Origin: Streptomyces sp. NRRL S-118
GTDB taxonomy: Bacteria; Actinomycetota; Actinomycetes; Streptomycetales; Streptomycetaceae
Assembly: GCF_000716335.1 (NCBI RefSeq)
Contig: NZ_KL591010.1
Coordinates: 17,189-81,188, forward strand
Direction: 5' to 3'
DNA length: 64,000 nt
Under the pieces are notes generated by a model. The model had not been told where the DNA came from, ran no database searches, and saw nothing but the letters and a program-made list of their open reading frames with translations. Within the stretch, counting starts at the first letter, position 1; every line of letters begins with the position of its first letter. Position numbers and translations under genes: made by a program. Positions 36,880 through 46,363 of the stretch are shown here, one piece after another.

Positions 36880-38361
36880 TCACTGGTCGACGTGCTCGGC
36901 CGCGGCCTTGGGGAGCGCGAGCATCACGAGTGCCGCCACGAGGTAGAGCACCGCGGTGGCGACGAGGACGATGCTGAGCGCGTGACCGTAGTCGGCCGGT
37001 CCTGGTGCATCGGTCGTCGATCCGGTGACGGCGCCGAAGAAGATCGTTCCGAGAACGGCGATGCCGATGGATCCGCCGATCTGGTTGACGGTGGAGAGGA
37101 CGCCGCCCGCCGCGCCCGCATTGCGTCCGGGGATACCGGCGAGCACGACGTTGACGAGAATGGGTGCGGCGAGGCCGAGTCCGAGGCCGCCGATGAACAG
37201 GCCGAGCGCGAGTGGCCAGAATCCGGGGTCGCTGCCGTTGCTGATGACGGCCAGGAGCACGAGCTGAGATGCCGCGATGGTGAGCGAGCCGGTGATCAGC
37301 AGGGTCCTGCCCGCCTTGGCGGCGAGCGCGACGCCGAGTCCTGAGGTGATGATCGAGCCGAGGGCATAGGGCAGGATCACCAAGCCGGTCTCCCACGCGG
37401 TCCGGTCGGTGCCGAGCTGAAGGTAGACCGACAGGGTGAGGAAGAACGATCCGATACCGCCGAAGAAGAGCACGGATGCGCTCAGGCCGACGGCGAAAGC
37501 GCGATTCCTGAGCAGGGCCGGGTCGAAGACGGGTTCGCCCCCGCGGCCGGCGAGGCTGCGCTCGTATGCGAGGAAGATCGTGAGCAGAGTGATTCCGGCC
37601 GCCAGGAGGGCGTAGCCGGCCCCGGTCCATCCCCATGTCCCGGTCTGGATGATCGGCAGCAGGAGGAGCAGGATGCCCGAGGCCGCCAGCAGGGCACCCA
37701 CGAGGTCCAGTCGCGCGGTGGAGGCGGAACGGGACTCCGGCAGGACCCTCGCCCCGACGACGAGAGCGAGGATCGAGATGGGGACGTTGATCCAGAAGAT
37801 GGTGCGCCACCCCAGACCGAACAGGTCGGCCTCGACGAGGAGTCCGCCCAGCAGTGGGCCTGCGACGGAGGCGAGCCCTTGGACGGCCCCGTAGGCGCCG
37901 AATGCCTTGGCGCGCTCTGCCGGGGCGAACGATGCCCGGATCACGCCGAACACCTGCGGGACCATGATTCCCGCGGTCAGTCCTTGCGCGGCGCGCATGC
38001 CGATGAGCATTCCCGGCGTGACGGCGAGCGCACAGAGCGCGGAGGTGACCATGAACCCGGCCAGGCCGATCAGGAACAGGCGCTTGCGGCCGAACTGGTC
38101 ACCGAGCCGTCCGCCAGTGATCAGTCCCGCGCCCAGGGCGAGGGTGTAGGCGGCGATCGTCCACTGGATCTGAGCGTCGCCGGCTCCCATGTCACGGGCT
38201 ATCGCCGGGGCCGCGACGGTGACGATCGTCGCGTCGACGAGGTCCATGAAGGAGCTGAACAGCACCACCAGGAGCGCCATGTTCGCGCCTGCGCCGGAGA
38301 CGGGTGCTGGGGGAGCGTCGGGGGCGCGTGTGCCCTCTCGGGATGTCTTTGGAGTGGTCAT
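36880..38361 (-). CDS. DHA2-type MFS drug exporter (14 TM)
   Basis: 493 residues with about 14 hydrophobic segments. Motifs of EmrB/QacA-type proton antiporters are present: LDATIV-like LVDATIVTVAAPAIARD in TM1, GRLGDQFGRKR (motif A), and GPLLGGLL in TM5. It probably exports a toxic organic compound. ATG 38361 is divergent from a WYL-type regulator with 60 bp between. Codon usage is distinctly less GC-biased than in neighbours, pointing to recent transfer from another actinobacterium. Confidence 0.9.
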   Translation of the reverse strand: MTTPKTSREGTRAPDAPPAPVSGAGANMALLVVLFSSFMDLVDATIVTVAAPAIARDMGAGDAQIQWTIAAYTLALGAGLITGGRLGDQFGRKRLFLIGLAGFMVTSALCALAVTPGMLIGMRAAQGLTAGIMVPQVFGVIRASFAPAERAKAFGAYGAVQGLASVAGPLLGGLLVEADLFGLGWRTIFWINVPISILALVVGARVLPESRSASTARLDLVGALLAASGILLLLLPIIQTGTWGWTGAGYALLAAGITLLTIFLAYERSLAGRGGEPVFDPALLRNRAFAVGLSASVLFFGGIGSFFLTLSVYLQLGTDRTAWETGLVILPYALGSIITSGLGVALAAKAGRTLLITGSLTIAASQLVLLAVISNGSDPGFWPLALGLFIGGLGLGLAAPILVNVVLAGIPGRNAGAAGGVLSTVNQIGGSIGIAVLGTIFFGAVTGSTTDAPGPADYGHALSIVLVATAVLYLVAALVMLALPKAAAEHVDQ

Positions 38362-38421
38362 GCCGGCCAGGGTCACAGTTATAGTTGCCGTCGAATGACC
38401 GCTTTCCCGGGGGGCGGGATC
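38362..38421. promoter_or_regulatory. Divergent MFS/WYL promoter region
   Basis: Sixty bases between divergent starts. A TATAGT -10 candidate on the + strand (about 38381-38386) overlaps TATAAC on the other. GGTCA...TGACC arms (38371-38400) enclose both and could be the regulator's site. Overlap of both promoters under one dyad suggests joint autoregulation. Confidence 0.5.
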
Positions 38422-39393
38422 ATGGCTGTGACCTCCGCGCGGACGCTCAGGCTGCTGTCGATCCTCGGTATCGGCGCCACCCTGACCGCCGAGGAGCTCG
38501 CCGGAAGGCTCGGAGTCTCTCTTCGGACCGTGCGACGCGACATCGACACGCTCAGAGAGCTCGGGTACGAGATCGAGGCCGTGCGCGGGGTGGGGGGAGG
38601 CTACCGGCTCGGCCGCGCCACCCGCTTGCCGCCGGTCGTCTTCGACGAGGACCAAGCAGTAGCCGCGGCCGTGGCGCTCCAGACGGTCCCCACGATCCTT
38701 TCCGGCATCCGCGAGAACTCGGCACGTGCCCTCGCCACGTTGCAGCAGGCGATGCCCGCCCGCAGCCGCATCCGCACCGAGTCGTTCAGCGTCTCCGCAG
38801 CGCGCAACTACTGGGAATTCCCCGCAGCACCCATCGATGGCGAGATCATCCGCGTCATCGGCGGCGCGATCAACCGACAGCACGTCGTTTGCGTGGACTG
38901 CACCGGCGAGGACGAACCGGCGACGCTCACGCTGGAACCCCACGACCTCGTCGTGTGGGCGGCACGGTGGTACCTCGTCGCGTTCGAACCGGACGCGGAC
39001 CGATGGCGCGCGATGCGCGTCGACCGTCTCGAACCACGCATGCCCACGGGGAGAAGCTTCGACCGCCGCGAGGTCCCGCACGACGATCCGGTCGCATTCG
39101 TCATGAGCACGCACGACCGCGGCGACACCCTGGCGGAATGGCCATGTCGCGGGTCGGCGCTCGTCGCGCTGCCTGCGCCCACCGTCGCCCGGTTCGCCCC
39201 CGGCGGGTCGACGGTCGCGTACGACACCGACTCCAGCTGCCGACTCACGCTCGGCGCGTGGTCATGGGCAGGGCTGGCAGGACTGCTCCTGACTTTCGAC
39301 GCTGACCTCACAGACATCGAACCGGCAGAGCTCAGGCAGGCGCTGCGTTCCCTGCGCACCCGCATCGACGAAGGACTCGGGTGTGCCACGTGA
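38422..39393 (+). CDS. WYL-domain (YafY-like) transcriptional regulator
   Basis: 323 residues. N-terminal HTH_11/DeoR-like winged helix (LTAEELAGRLGVSLRTVRRDI, then GVGGGYRLGR), followed by a WYL domain. The ligand-binding core shows WAARWYLVAFEPDADRWRAMRVDRL with the WYL triad itself. ATG 38422 has GGGGGCGGG just upstream; ATG 38395 would begin inside the promoter region. It is divergent from the MFS gene, which it most likely controls in response to the transported compound. GC usage matches the MFS gene, so the pair moved together. Confidence 0.9.
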   Translation: MAVTSARTLRLLSILGIGATLTAEELAGRLGVSLRTVRRDIDTLRELGYEIEAVRGVGGGYRLGRATRLPPVVFDEDQAVAAAVALQTVPTILSGIRENSARALATLQQAMPARSRIRTESFSVSAARNYWEFPAAPIDGEIIRVIGGAINRQHVVCVDCTGEDEPATLTLEPHDLVVWAARWYLVAFEPDADRWRAMRVDRLEPRMPTGRSFDRREVPHDDPVAFVMSTHDRGDTLAEWPCRGSALVALPAPTVARFAPGGSTVAYDTDSSCRLTLGAWSWAGLAGLLLTFDADLTDIEPAELRQALRSLRTRIDEGLGCAT

Positions 39394-39438
39394 GTTCACC
39401 GGTGCGGCTCCTGCCCGGACGCCGCTCGGCTTCACCGT

Positions 39439-39660
39439 TCACTGCCAGTCTCGGGCCCGCCGCCGGTCGTCGCGGATCCGCTCCTGCCTGTCCCGGCGGC
39501 GGACGAAGTCACCCGGTTCGAGATCACCCTCCATCAACCGCCCGACCACGAGGCCGACGAACCCGAGCCCCAGCACCAGCAGGAAACCCCAGAAGTCACC
39601 GAAATACGCGGCGAAACCCAGCGCCATTCCGGCGATCAAACCCACCATGGCCCTGCTCAT
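39439..39660 (-). CDS. DUF2273-like small membrane protein
   Basis: 73 residues: two adjacent hydrophobic helices (VGLIAGMALGFAAYFG and FWGFLLVLGLGFVGLVVG) then a short charged tail rich in Arg/Asp. This layout plus its place directly downstream of an Asp23 gene fits the DUF2273 proteins that accompany Asp23/Gls24 proteins and may anchor them to the membrane. ATG 39660 has GAAGGAG six bases upstream. Confidence 0.75.
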   Translation of the reverse strand: MSRAMVGLIAGMALGFAAYFGDFWGFLLVLGLGFVGLVVGRLMEGDLEPGDFVRRRDRQERIRDDRRRARDWQ

Positions 39661-39699
39661 CAGGTACTCCTTCACCTCAAGGAGCAGCTTCGCCCCCGA

Positions 39700-40131
39700 C
39701 TACTGGACTCGCTGCCACTCCTGCCCTTCGTCCTCCTCGTCGGGGAGCTTCACATCACTGACCATGATGTTGACTTCCACGACTTCCCGACCCGCCATCC
39801 GCTCCACTGCGGAGATCACGCTCTCCCGGACCGCCCCCGCCACGTCCGTGATCGAGACGCCGTAGTCGACGACGATCTCCAGGTCGATGGCCGCCTGCAC
39901 CTCTCCGACCTCGACACTGACGCCGCGCGTGACGGATTTGCCGGCACCGGCGCCGGGCATCCGCTCCCGCATGGATCCCATCGAGCGGGCGAATCCGCCG
40001 CCCATGGCGTAGACGCCGGGCACGTCCCGCACCGCCATTCCGGCGATCTTCGCCACCACCACATCGGCGACGGTCGTCCGGCCGCGAGAACCGGGCGCAC
40101 CGCCACGTCTGACGCCGGCGTTCTCAGTCAT
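39700..40131 (-). CDS. Asp23/Gls24 family envelope stress protein
   Basis: 143 residues. The family core is complete: VADVVVAKIAGMAVRDVPGV near the N-terminus, SVEVGEVQAAIDLEIVVDYGVSI in the middle and VERMAGREVVEVNIMV close to the end. ATG 40131 after GGGAGGAA. The next gene, a DUF2273-like protein, is 39 bp downstream. In Streptomyces such loci usually carry two Asp23 genes and extra small membrane genes; this one has only the pair. The family is linked to alkaline and envelope stress. Confidence 0.9.
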   Translation of the reverse strand: MTENAGVRRGGAPGSRGRTTVADVVVAKIAGMAVRDVPGVYAMGGGFARSMGSMRERMPGAGAGKSVTRGVSVEVGEVQAAIDLEIVVDYGVSITDVAGAVRESVISAVERMAGREVVEVNIMVSDVKLPDEEDEGQEWQRVQ

Positions 40132-40164
40132 CGGGGAATTCCTCCCTGAAGAAAACCCTTGCAC

Positions 40165-40205
40165 CCTTTGTCTGATTATATTCGCTTTGGGTGAGCATTC
40201 CCGCC
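40165..40205 (-). promoter_or_regulatory. Candidate promoter of the Asp23 operon
   Basis: On the reverse strand a perfect TATAAT (40180-40175) stands about 45 bases before the Asp23 start, in the only AT-rich patch of the region. No clear -35 is visible at the usual distance (GGGAAT-like), so an alternative sigma factor may be used. Confidence 0.45.
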
Positions 40206-40353
40206 CGGATCCCTCATGGTCACTCCGGGCTTCCGCCAGTGATCACGTCCCCGAAGGACGGTGGACGCCGGAGCGTGGACCTTCGGGTGCGCGGCCGCCG
40301 GGCGGGACGGCCGCCGTGTCCCGGCCGCCCCTGGGATTCCCGGGGCCGGGGCA

Positions 40354-40737
40354 TCAGCCCGGCCGGGGGCCGGACTCGGAGTCGTTGGGGTCGACACCGG
40401 TGAACGCGGTGTCGTCCTTCGTGCCCGAGGGGCGTCCGGAGCGGCCCTTGCGGCCGGTGTCCCGCATGCCCTTCTCCGACTCCTCCCCGTACTCCTCACC
40501 CCGCTTGGTGCCGGACTCGGCCTTGTCGCCGGGCACGGAGGTGCGCTCCTCGCGGGACGTCTCGCGGCCCGGACCGGGCGGCGGCGCGTCCTGCGCGCGG
40601 AAGGAGCGGCGGGCGCTGGGGTTCTCCTGCTGCCGGGTCTCGTCGACATCGGGGGACCAACCGTGGTGCTCGGTCCCCTGGTGCCGACTCACCCCCTGGC
40701 CGCGTGATGGCTTCGATGGCTTGTGTTCCTTGGGCAT
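40354..40737 (-). CDS. Hydrophilic low-complexity protein, unknown
   Basis: 127 residues from ATG 40737, starting MPKEHKPSKPSRGQG. Almost no hydrophobic residues; rich in Ser, Arg, Glu, Gly and Asp, with no predicted fold. Such disordered proteins, often stress- or spore-associated, are common in Streptomyces. The reading frame is supported by codon bias and by a clean ATG, while the alternative frames lack both. Divergent from hypX with 268 bp between, so the two share a control region. Confidence 0.6.
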   Translation of the reverse strand: MPKEHKPSKPSRGQGVSRHQGTEHHGWSPDVDETRQQENPSARRSFRAQDAPPPGPGRETSREERTSVPGDKAESGTKRGEEYGEESEKGMRDTGRKGRSGRPSGTKDDTAFTGVDPNDSESGPRPG

Positions 40738-41005
40738 GCGTCGACCTGCCTGTCCGCTGCGGTGGAGGCACGTCTCCCGTGCCGGGGCATTAGAAATTCT
40801 TCCACTCCCCCACAAAATCGGCATATCGGGCGGACCCGCAGGTGTGCGGTCGCACGGGGCCGTCCATGCCGACCATGTGGCACGAACCGCGACCCGTACG
40901 AGTGATGCGCGGGATTCGTGTCGACGGCCGCGTGAGCCCGTACCCGACCATCGCAGGCAGCCGGTTCGCCTCACCACCGACCGCCGCACCCTGGGAGGGG
41001 TCGCC

Positions 41006-42730
41006 ATGCGCATCCTGCTCGTCGCCAGCGCCTACAACAGCCTCAGCCAGCGCGTGCACGCCGAGCTGCGCGAGCGGGGGCACACCGTCGCCGTCGAGGT
41101 GACGCCCCGGGGCGACGACGTGCGGGCCGCCGTCGGCCGGCACGCTCCCGAGCTGGTGGTGGCGCCCATGCTGAAGGCAGTCGTACCCCGTGACGTGTGG
41201 ACGGCCCGCACGTGCCTGATCGTGCACCCGGGGCCCGTGGGCGACCGGGGCCCGTCGTCCCTGGACTGGGCCGTCCGCGAGGGGGCCGGCGAGTGGGGCG
41301 TCACCGTGCTGCAGGCGGAGGAGGAGATGGACGCCGGGCCCGTCTGGGCGACGGCGACGTTCCCGGTCCCGCAGGTGGCCAAGAGCGATCTGTACCGCAA
41401 CGAGCTGGCCGACGCCGCCGTCGAAGCGGTGCTCCTGGCGGTCGAACGCTTCGCCTCCGGCCGGTACACGCCTCTCGACCAGGACATGCTCCCCGCGGCG
41501 GCGGGCGCGCGCACCAGGCCGCCGATGCGCCAGGCGGCCCGCCGTATCGCATGGGCCGACGACACCACCGACACGGTGCTGCGCACGCTGCGCGCCGCCG
41601 ACTCGCAGCCCGGCGTCCTGGACGACCTCCTCGGCGGGGAGTGGTTCCTCCACGGCGGCCACCCCGAGCGCGGGCTGCGCGGCCGCCCCGGCGAGCTGCT
41701 GGCCACCCGGGCGGGCGCGATCTGCCGGGCCACGACCGACGGGGCGGTGTGGATTCCCGAGCTGCGGGCGCGTACCGGACCCGGCGCTCCGCGCGCCTGC
41801 AAACTGCCCGCCACCCTCGCGCTGAGCGGGTGCCCGGACCTGCCGGACCTGCCCGAGCTGCCCTCCCCGGCGCTCCCGCCCGCCGACGACGACAGCACCT
41901 GGTCGGACATCCGGTACCGCGAGGACGGCCCGGTGGGTGTGCTCTCGTTCTCGTTCCCGGGCGGCGCGATGTCCACCGGGCACTGCCGGCGCCTGCTGGA
42001 CGCCTACCGGGCGGCGTGCGCCCGGCCCACCACCGTGCTGGTCCTGGGCGGCGGACGGGACTTCTTCTCCAACGGCATCCACCTGGGGGTCATCGAGGCC
42101 GCACCCGATCCGGCGGCCGAGTCGTGGGCCAACATCAACGCCATGGACGACCTGGTGGAGGCGGTCCTGACCACCACCGACCGCCTTGTGGTCAGCGCGA
42201 TCGGCGGCAACGCCGCCGCCGGGGGCGTCATGCTGGCCCTGGCCGCCGACGAGGTGTGGTGCCGCTCCGGCTCCGTGCTCAACCCGCACTACCGGCGCAT
42301 GGGGCTGTACGGCTCGGAGTACTGGACCTACAGCCTGCCGCGCCGGGTGGGCGCCGCCATGGCCGAGCAGCTCACCGGGGAGGCGCTCCCGGTCACCGCC
42401 GCCCGTGCCCGGGACATCGGCCTGGTCGACCGGGTGGTCGAGTGCTCCCCGTCCCGCTTCACCGCCGAAGTCACCGTGCTGGCCGTACACCTCGCCGCCT
42501 CTCCGCGGGCCCAGACGCGCCTCGCCGCGAAGAAGGCGGAGAGCGAGCACCGGGAGGCGGTCACCCCCTTGGCGGACGTCCGGAAGCGGGAACTGGCGCG
42601 CATGCGGGACATCTTCCAGGACCCCGGCGCCCCCTACCACGCGCTGCGCAGGGCGTTCGCCCGCAAGGAACCGGGTGCCGCCGATCGCGCCGCCGCGGGT
42701 GCGCGGAGCGCCCGGCTGGCGGACTCTTAG
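41006..42730 (+). CDS. hypX: HypX-type hydrogenase maturation protein (CO ligand synthesis)
   Basis: 574 residues in two domains: an N-terminal formyltransferase-like half (LIVHPGPVGDRGPSSLDWAV near 72-90) and a C-terminal enoyl-CoA hydratase-like half (GGGRDFFSNGIHLGVIEA near 345, then SAIGGNAAAGGVMLALAADEV). HypX/HoxX makes CO for the Fe(CN)2CO site from formyl-tetrahydrofolate and is typical of O2-tolerant hydrogenases working in air. ATG 41006 lies five bases after GGGAGGGG. It leads the hydrogenase block, 56 bp upstream of hhyS, and is presumably the first gene of the operon. Confidence 0.9.
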   Translation: MRILLVASAYNSLSQRVHAELRERGHTVAVEVTPRGDDVRAAVGRHAPELVVAPMLKAVVPRDVWTARTCLIVHPGPVGDRGPSSLDWAVREGAGEWGVTVLQAEEEMDAGPVWATATFPVPQVAKSDLYRNELADAAVEAVLLAVERFASGRYTPLDQDMLPAAAGARTRPPMRQAARRIAWADDTTDTVLRTLRAADSQPGVLDDLLGGEWFLHGGHPERGLRGRPGELLATRAGAICRATTDGAVWIPELRARTGPGAPRACKLPATLALSGCPDLPDLPELPSPALPPADDDSTWSDIRYREDGPVGVLSFSFPGGAMSTGHCRRLLDAYRAACARPTTVLVLGGGRDFFSNGIHLGVIEAAPDPAAESWANINAMDDLVEAVLTTTDRLVVSAIGGNAAAGGVMLALAADEVWCRSGSVLNPHYRRMGLYGSEYWTYSLPRRVGAAMAEQLTGEALPVTAARARDIGLVDRVVECSPSRFTAEVTVLAVHLAASPRAQTRLAAKKAESEHREAVTPLADVRKRELARMRDIFQDPGAPYHALRRAFARKEPGAADRAAAGARSARLADS

Positions 42731-42786
42731 CCCGGTAAAGGATTTCTCGTGCGGTTTTGCCGTTTTCCTCCCCGAGGAGGGCTTCG

Positions 42787-43875
<1,089 letters not shown>

Positions 43876-43979
43876 CCACGGCGGCATCCGCCCCGGACCC
43901 CCGCCCCTGTTCGAGGGCCCGCTCGAAGACCCGCTCCACACCCCGCTCGAAGACCTGACCGAAGGGCATCACAGACACC

Positions 43980-45761
43980 ATGGCGACCTCGACGACGTCC
44001 GGTGACGGCACCGGCCTGGTGGAGATGGCGTGGGACCCGATCACACGGATCGTGGGCAGCCTCGGCATCCACACGAAAATCGACTTCAAGCAGAAGCGGG
44101 TCGCCGAGTGCTACAGCACCTCGTCGGTCTTCCGCGGCTACAGCGTCTTCATGCGGGGCAAGGACCCGCGCGACGCGCACTTCATCACCAGCCGCATCTG
44201 CGGCATCTGCGGCGACAACCACGCCACCTGCTCGGTGTACACGCAGAACATGGCGTACGGCGTGAAGCCGCCGCACCTCGGCGAGTGGATCATCAACTGC
44301 GGCGAGTCCGCCGAGTTCATGTTCGACCACAACATCTTCCAGGAGAACCTGGTCGGGGTCGACTACTGCGAGAAGATGGTCCGCGAGACCAATCCGGGGG
44401 TGCTCGAACTCGCCGAGCGCACCGAGGCGCCGCACGCCGCCGAGCACGGCTACCGCACCATCGCCGACATCATGCGCTCGCTCAACCCGCTGGAGGGCGA
44501 GTTCTACCGCGAGGCGCTCTCGGTCAGCCGCTACACCCGGGAGATGTTCTGCCTGATGGAGGGCCGCCATGTGCACCCCTCCACCCTGTACCCGGGCGGC
44601 GTCGGCACCATCGGCTCCGTACAGCTCTTCACGGACTACATGACCCGGCTCATGCGGTACGTGGAGTTCATGAAGCGGGTCGTACCGCTGCACGACGACC
44701 TCTTCGACTTCTTCTACGAGGCCTTGCCGGGCTACGAGGAGGTCGGGCGGCGGCGCGTGCTGCTCGGCTGCTGGGGAGCGTTCAACGACCCCGAGTACTG
44801 CGACTTCACGTACGCCAACATGTCGGACTGGGGCCGGCGCATGTTCGTCACCCCCGGTGTGATCGTGGACGGCAAGCTGGTCACCAACGACCTCACCGAG
44901 ATCAACCTCGGCATCCGGATCCTGCTGGGCAGCTCCTACTACGAGGACTGGGCGGGCCAGGAGCAGTTCGTCACCCACGACCCGCTCGGCAACCCGGTCG
45001 ATCCCCGCCACCCCTGGAACCAGCACACCATCCCGGCCCCGCAGAAGCGGGACTTCAACGACAAGTACAGCTGGGTGATGTCGCCGCGCTGGTACGACGG
45101 CAAGGACTACCTGCCGCTGGACACGGGCGGCGGCCCCCTCGCCCGCCTGTGGTCGACCGCTCTGTCCGGGCTCGTCGACATCGGGTACGTGAAGGCCACC
45201 GGCCACAGCGTCGTCATCAACCTGCCCCGCACGCTCACCAAGCCGGAGACCACCTTCGAGTGGAAGATCCCCCGCTGGAGCAACGCGCTGGAACGCAACC
45301 GCGCCCGCACCTACTTCCAGGCGTACGCCGCCGCCGTGGCGCTGCACTCGGCGGAGATGGGCCTCGCGGAGGTGCGCGCCGGACGTACCCGGACCTGGGA
45401 GAAGTTCGAGGTGCCGGACGAGTCCATCGGGGTCGGTTTCACCGAGGCGGTCCGCGGTGTCCTGTCGCACCACATGGTCATCCGGGACGGCAAGATCGCC
45501 AACTACCACCCGTACCCGCCGACCCCCTGGAACGCCTCCACCCGCGACACCTACGGGACGCCTGGGCCGTACGAGGACGCCGTGCAGAACACGCCCATCT
45601 TCGAGGAGAACCCGCCGGAGAACTTCAAGGGCATCGACATCATGCGCGCCGTGCGCAGCTTCGACCCGTGTCTGCCCTGCGGTGTGCACATGTACGTCGG
45701 TGACGGCAGGACCGTGAAGTCCCTGCACGTCCCCACCGGCCTGAGCGGTCTGTCCGGATGA
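43980..45761 (+). CDS. hhyL: Group 1h [NiFe] hydrogenase large subunit
   Basis: Catalytic subunit, 593 residues. L1 motif RICGICGDNH (Arg72, Cys74, Cys77) and L2 motif DPCLPCGVH (Cys564, Cys567, His570) bind the Ni-Fe site. A 23-residue tail after His570 should be removed by the protease encoded at 49192. The TSRICGICG and DPCLPCGVHM forms match the actinobacterial 1h type. The 104-bp gap to hhyS contains imperfect GCTCGAAGACC repeats. Its stop overlaps the NifU-like gene by ATGA. Confidence 0.95.
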   Translation: MATSTTSGDGTGLVEMAWDPITRIVGSLGIHTKIDFKQKRVAECYSTSSVFRGYSVFMRGKDPRDAHFITSRICGICGDNHATCSVYTQNMAYGVKPPHLGEWIINCGESAEFMFDHNIFQENLVGVDYCEKMVRETNPGVLELAERTEAPHAAEHGYRTIADIMRSLNPLEGEFYREALSVSRYTREMFCLMEGRHVHPSTLYPGGVGTIGSVQLFTDYMTRLMRYVEFMKRVVPLHDDLFDFFYEALPGYEEVGRRRVLLGCWGAFNDPEYCDFTYANMSDWGRRMFVTPGVIVDGKLVTNDLTEINLGIRILLGSSYYEDWAGQEQFVTHDPLGNPVDPRHPWNQHTIPAPQKRDFNDKYSWVMSPRWYDGKDYLPLDTGGGPLARLWSTALSGLVDIGYVKATGHSVVINLPRTLTKPETTFEWKIPRWSNALERNRARTYFQAYAAAVALHSAEMGLAEVRAGRTRTWEKFEVPDESIGVGFTEAVRGVLSHHMVIRDGKIANYHPYPPTPWNASTRDTYGTPGPYEDAVQNTPIFEENPPENFKGIDIMRAVRSFDPCLPCGVHMYVGDGRTVKSLHVPTGLSGLSG

Positions 45762-46363
45762 GCGGCGGCACCGGCACGGGCGTCGCGCCCGGCGCACCCC
45801 CCGCGTCCGGCGCGATGACCGCGGAGACGGCCGGCCGGCTGGTCGAGGAGATCCTCGACCGGCTGACGGGCTCCGGCGACCGCGCGGCGTGCGAGGCCGC
45901 CGAGGAACTCGTACGGGTCCTGATGGACTTCTACGGGGCCGGGCTCGCCCGCGCGGTCGAGCTGATCGGACGTCACCCCGGCGCCACGGCCCGCGACATC
46001 CTCGCCGCGCTGCTCGGCGACGAGCTCGTCGCGGGCCTGCTGGTCCTGCACGGGCTGCACCCGGACGACGTGTCCCGGCGCGTCGACCGGGCCCTGGACC
46101 GCCTCCCCCACCCGGTCGAGAGCGCCGGCTTCGACGCCGCGACCGGCGTGCTGCGCCTGCGGCTCACCGGGTCGGCGGGCTGCGGCTGCGCCGGCACCCG
46201 GGAGGGCATCGAGCAGGCGGCACAGGACGCCCTCGCGTGCTTCGCACCCGAGGTGACGGCGGTGGTGCTCCAGGAGGCCGCCCGGGAGCCGGCCCTCCTC
46301 CAGATCGGGGCCGGCCCGCCGCGTGCCGCCGACGGCGGCCGCTCGCCGGCCGCGGCGCCGTGA
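45758..46363 (+). CDS. NifU-like protein of the hydrogenase locus
   Basis: 201 residues. The C-terminal half resembles the NifU C-terminal (Nfu) domain: VLRLRLTGSAGCGCAGTREGIEQAAQ takes the place of the usual GxCxxCxxS. Here the cysteines are spaced CxC rather than CxxC, so the cluster-binding mode may differ. The N-terminal 100 residues are helical with no family I can name. It overlaps hhyL by ATGA, pointing to work on or with the hydrogenase, perhaps Fe-S delivery to HhyS or serving as its redox partner. Confidence 0.75.
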   Translation: MSGGTGTGVAPGAPPASGAMTAETAGRLVEEILDRLTGSGDRAACEAAEELVRVLMDFYGAGLARAVELIGRHPGATARDILAALLGDELVAGLLVLHGLHPDDVSRRVDRALDRLPHPVESAGFDAATGVLRLRLTGSAGCGCAGTREGIEQAAQDALACFAPEVTAVVLQEAAREPALLQIGAGPPRAADGGRSPAAAP

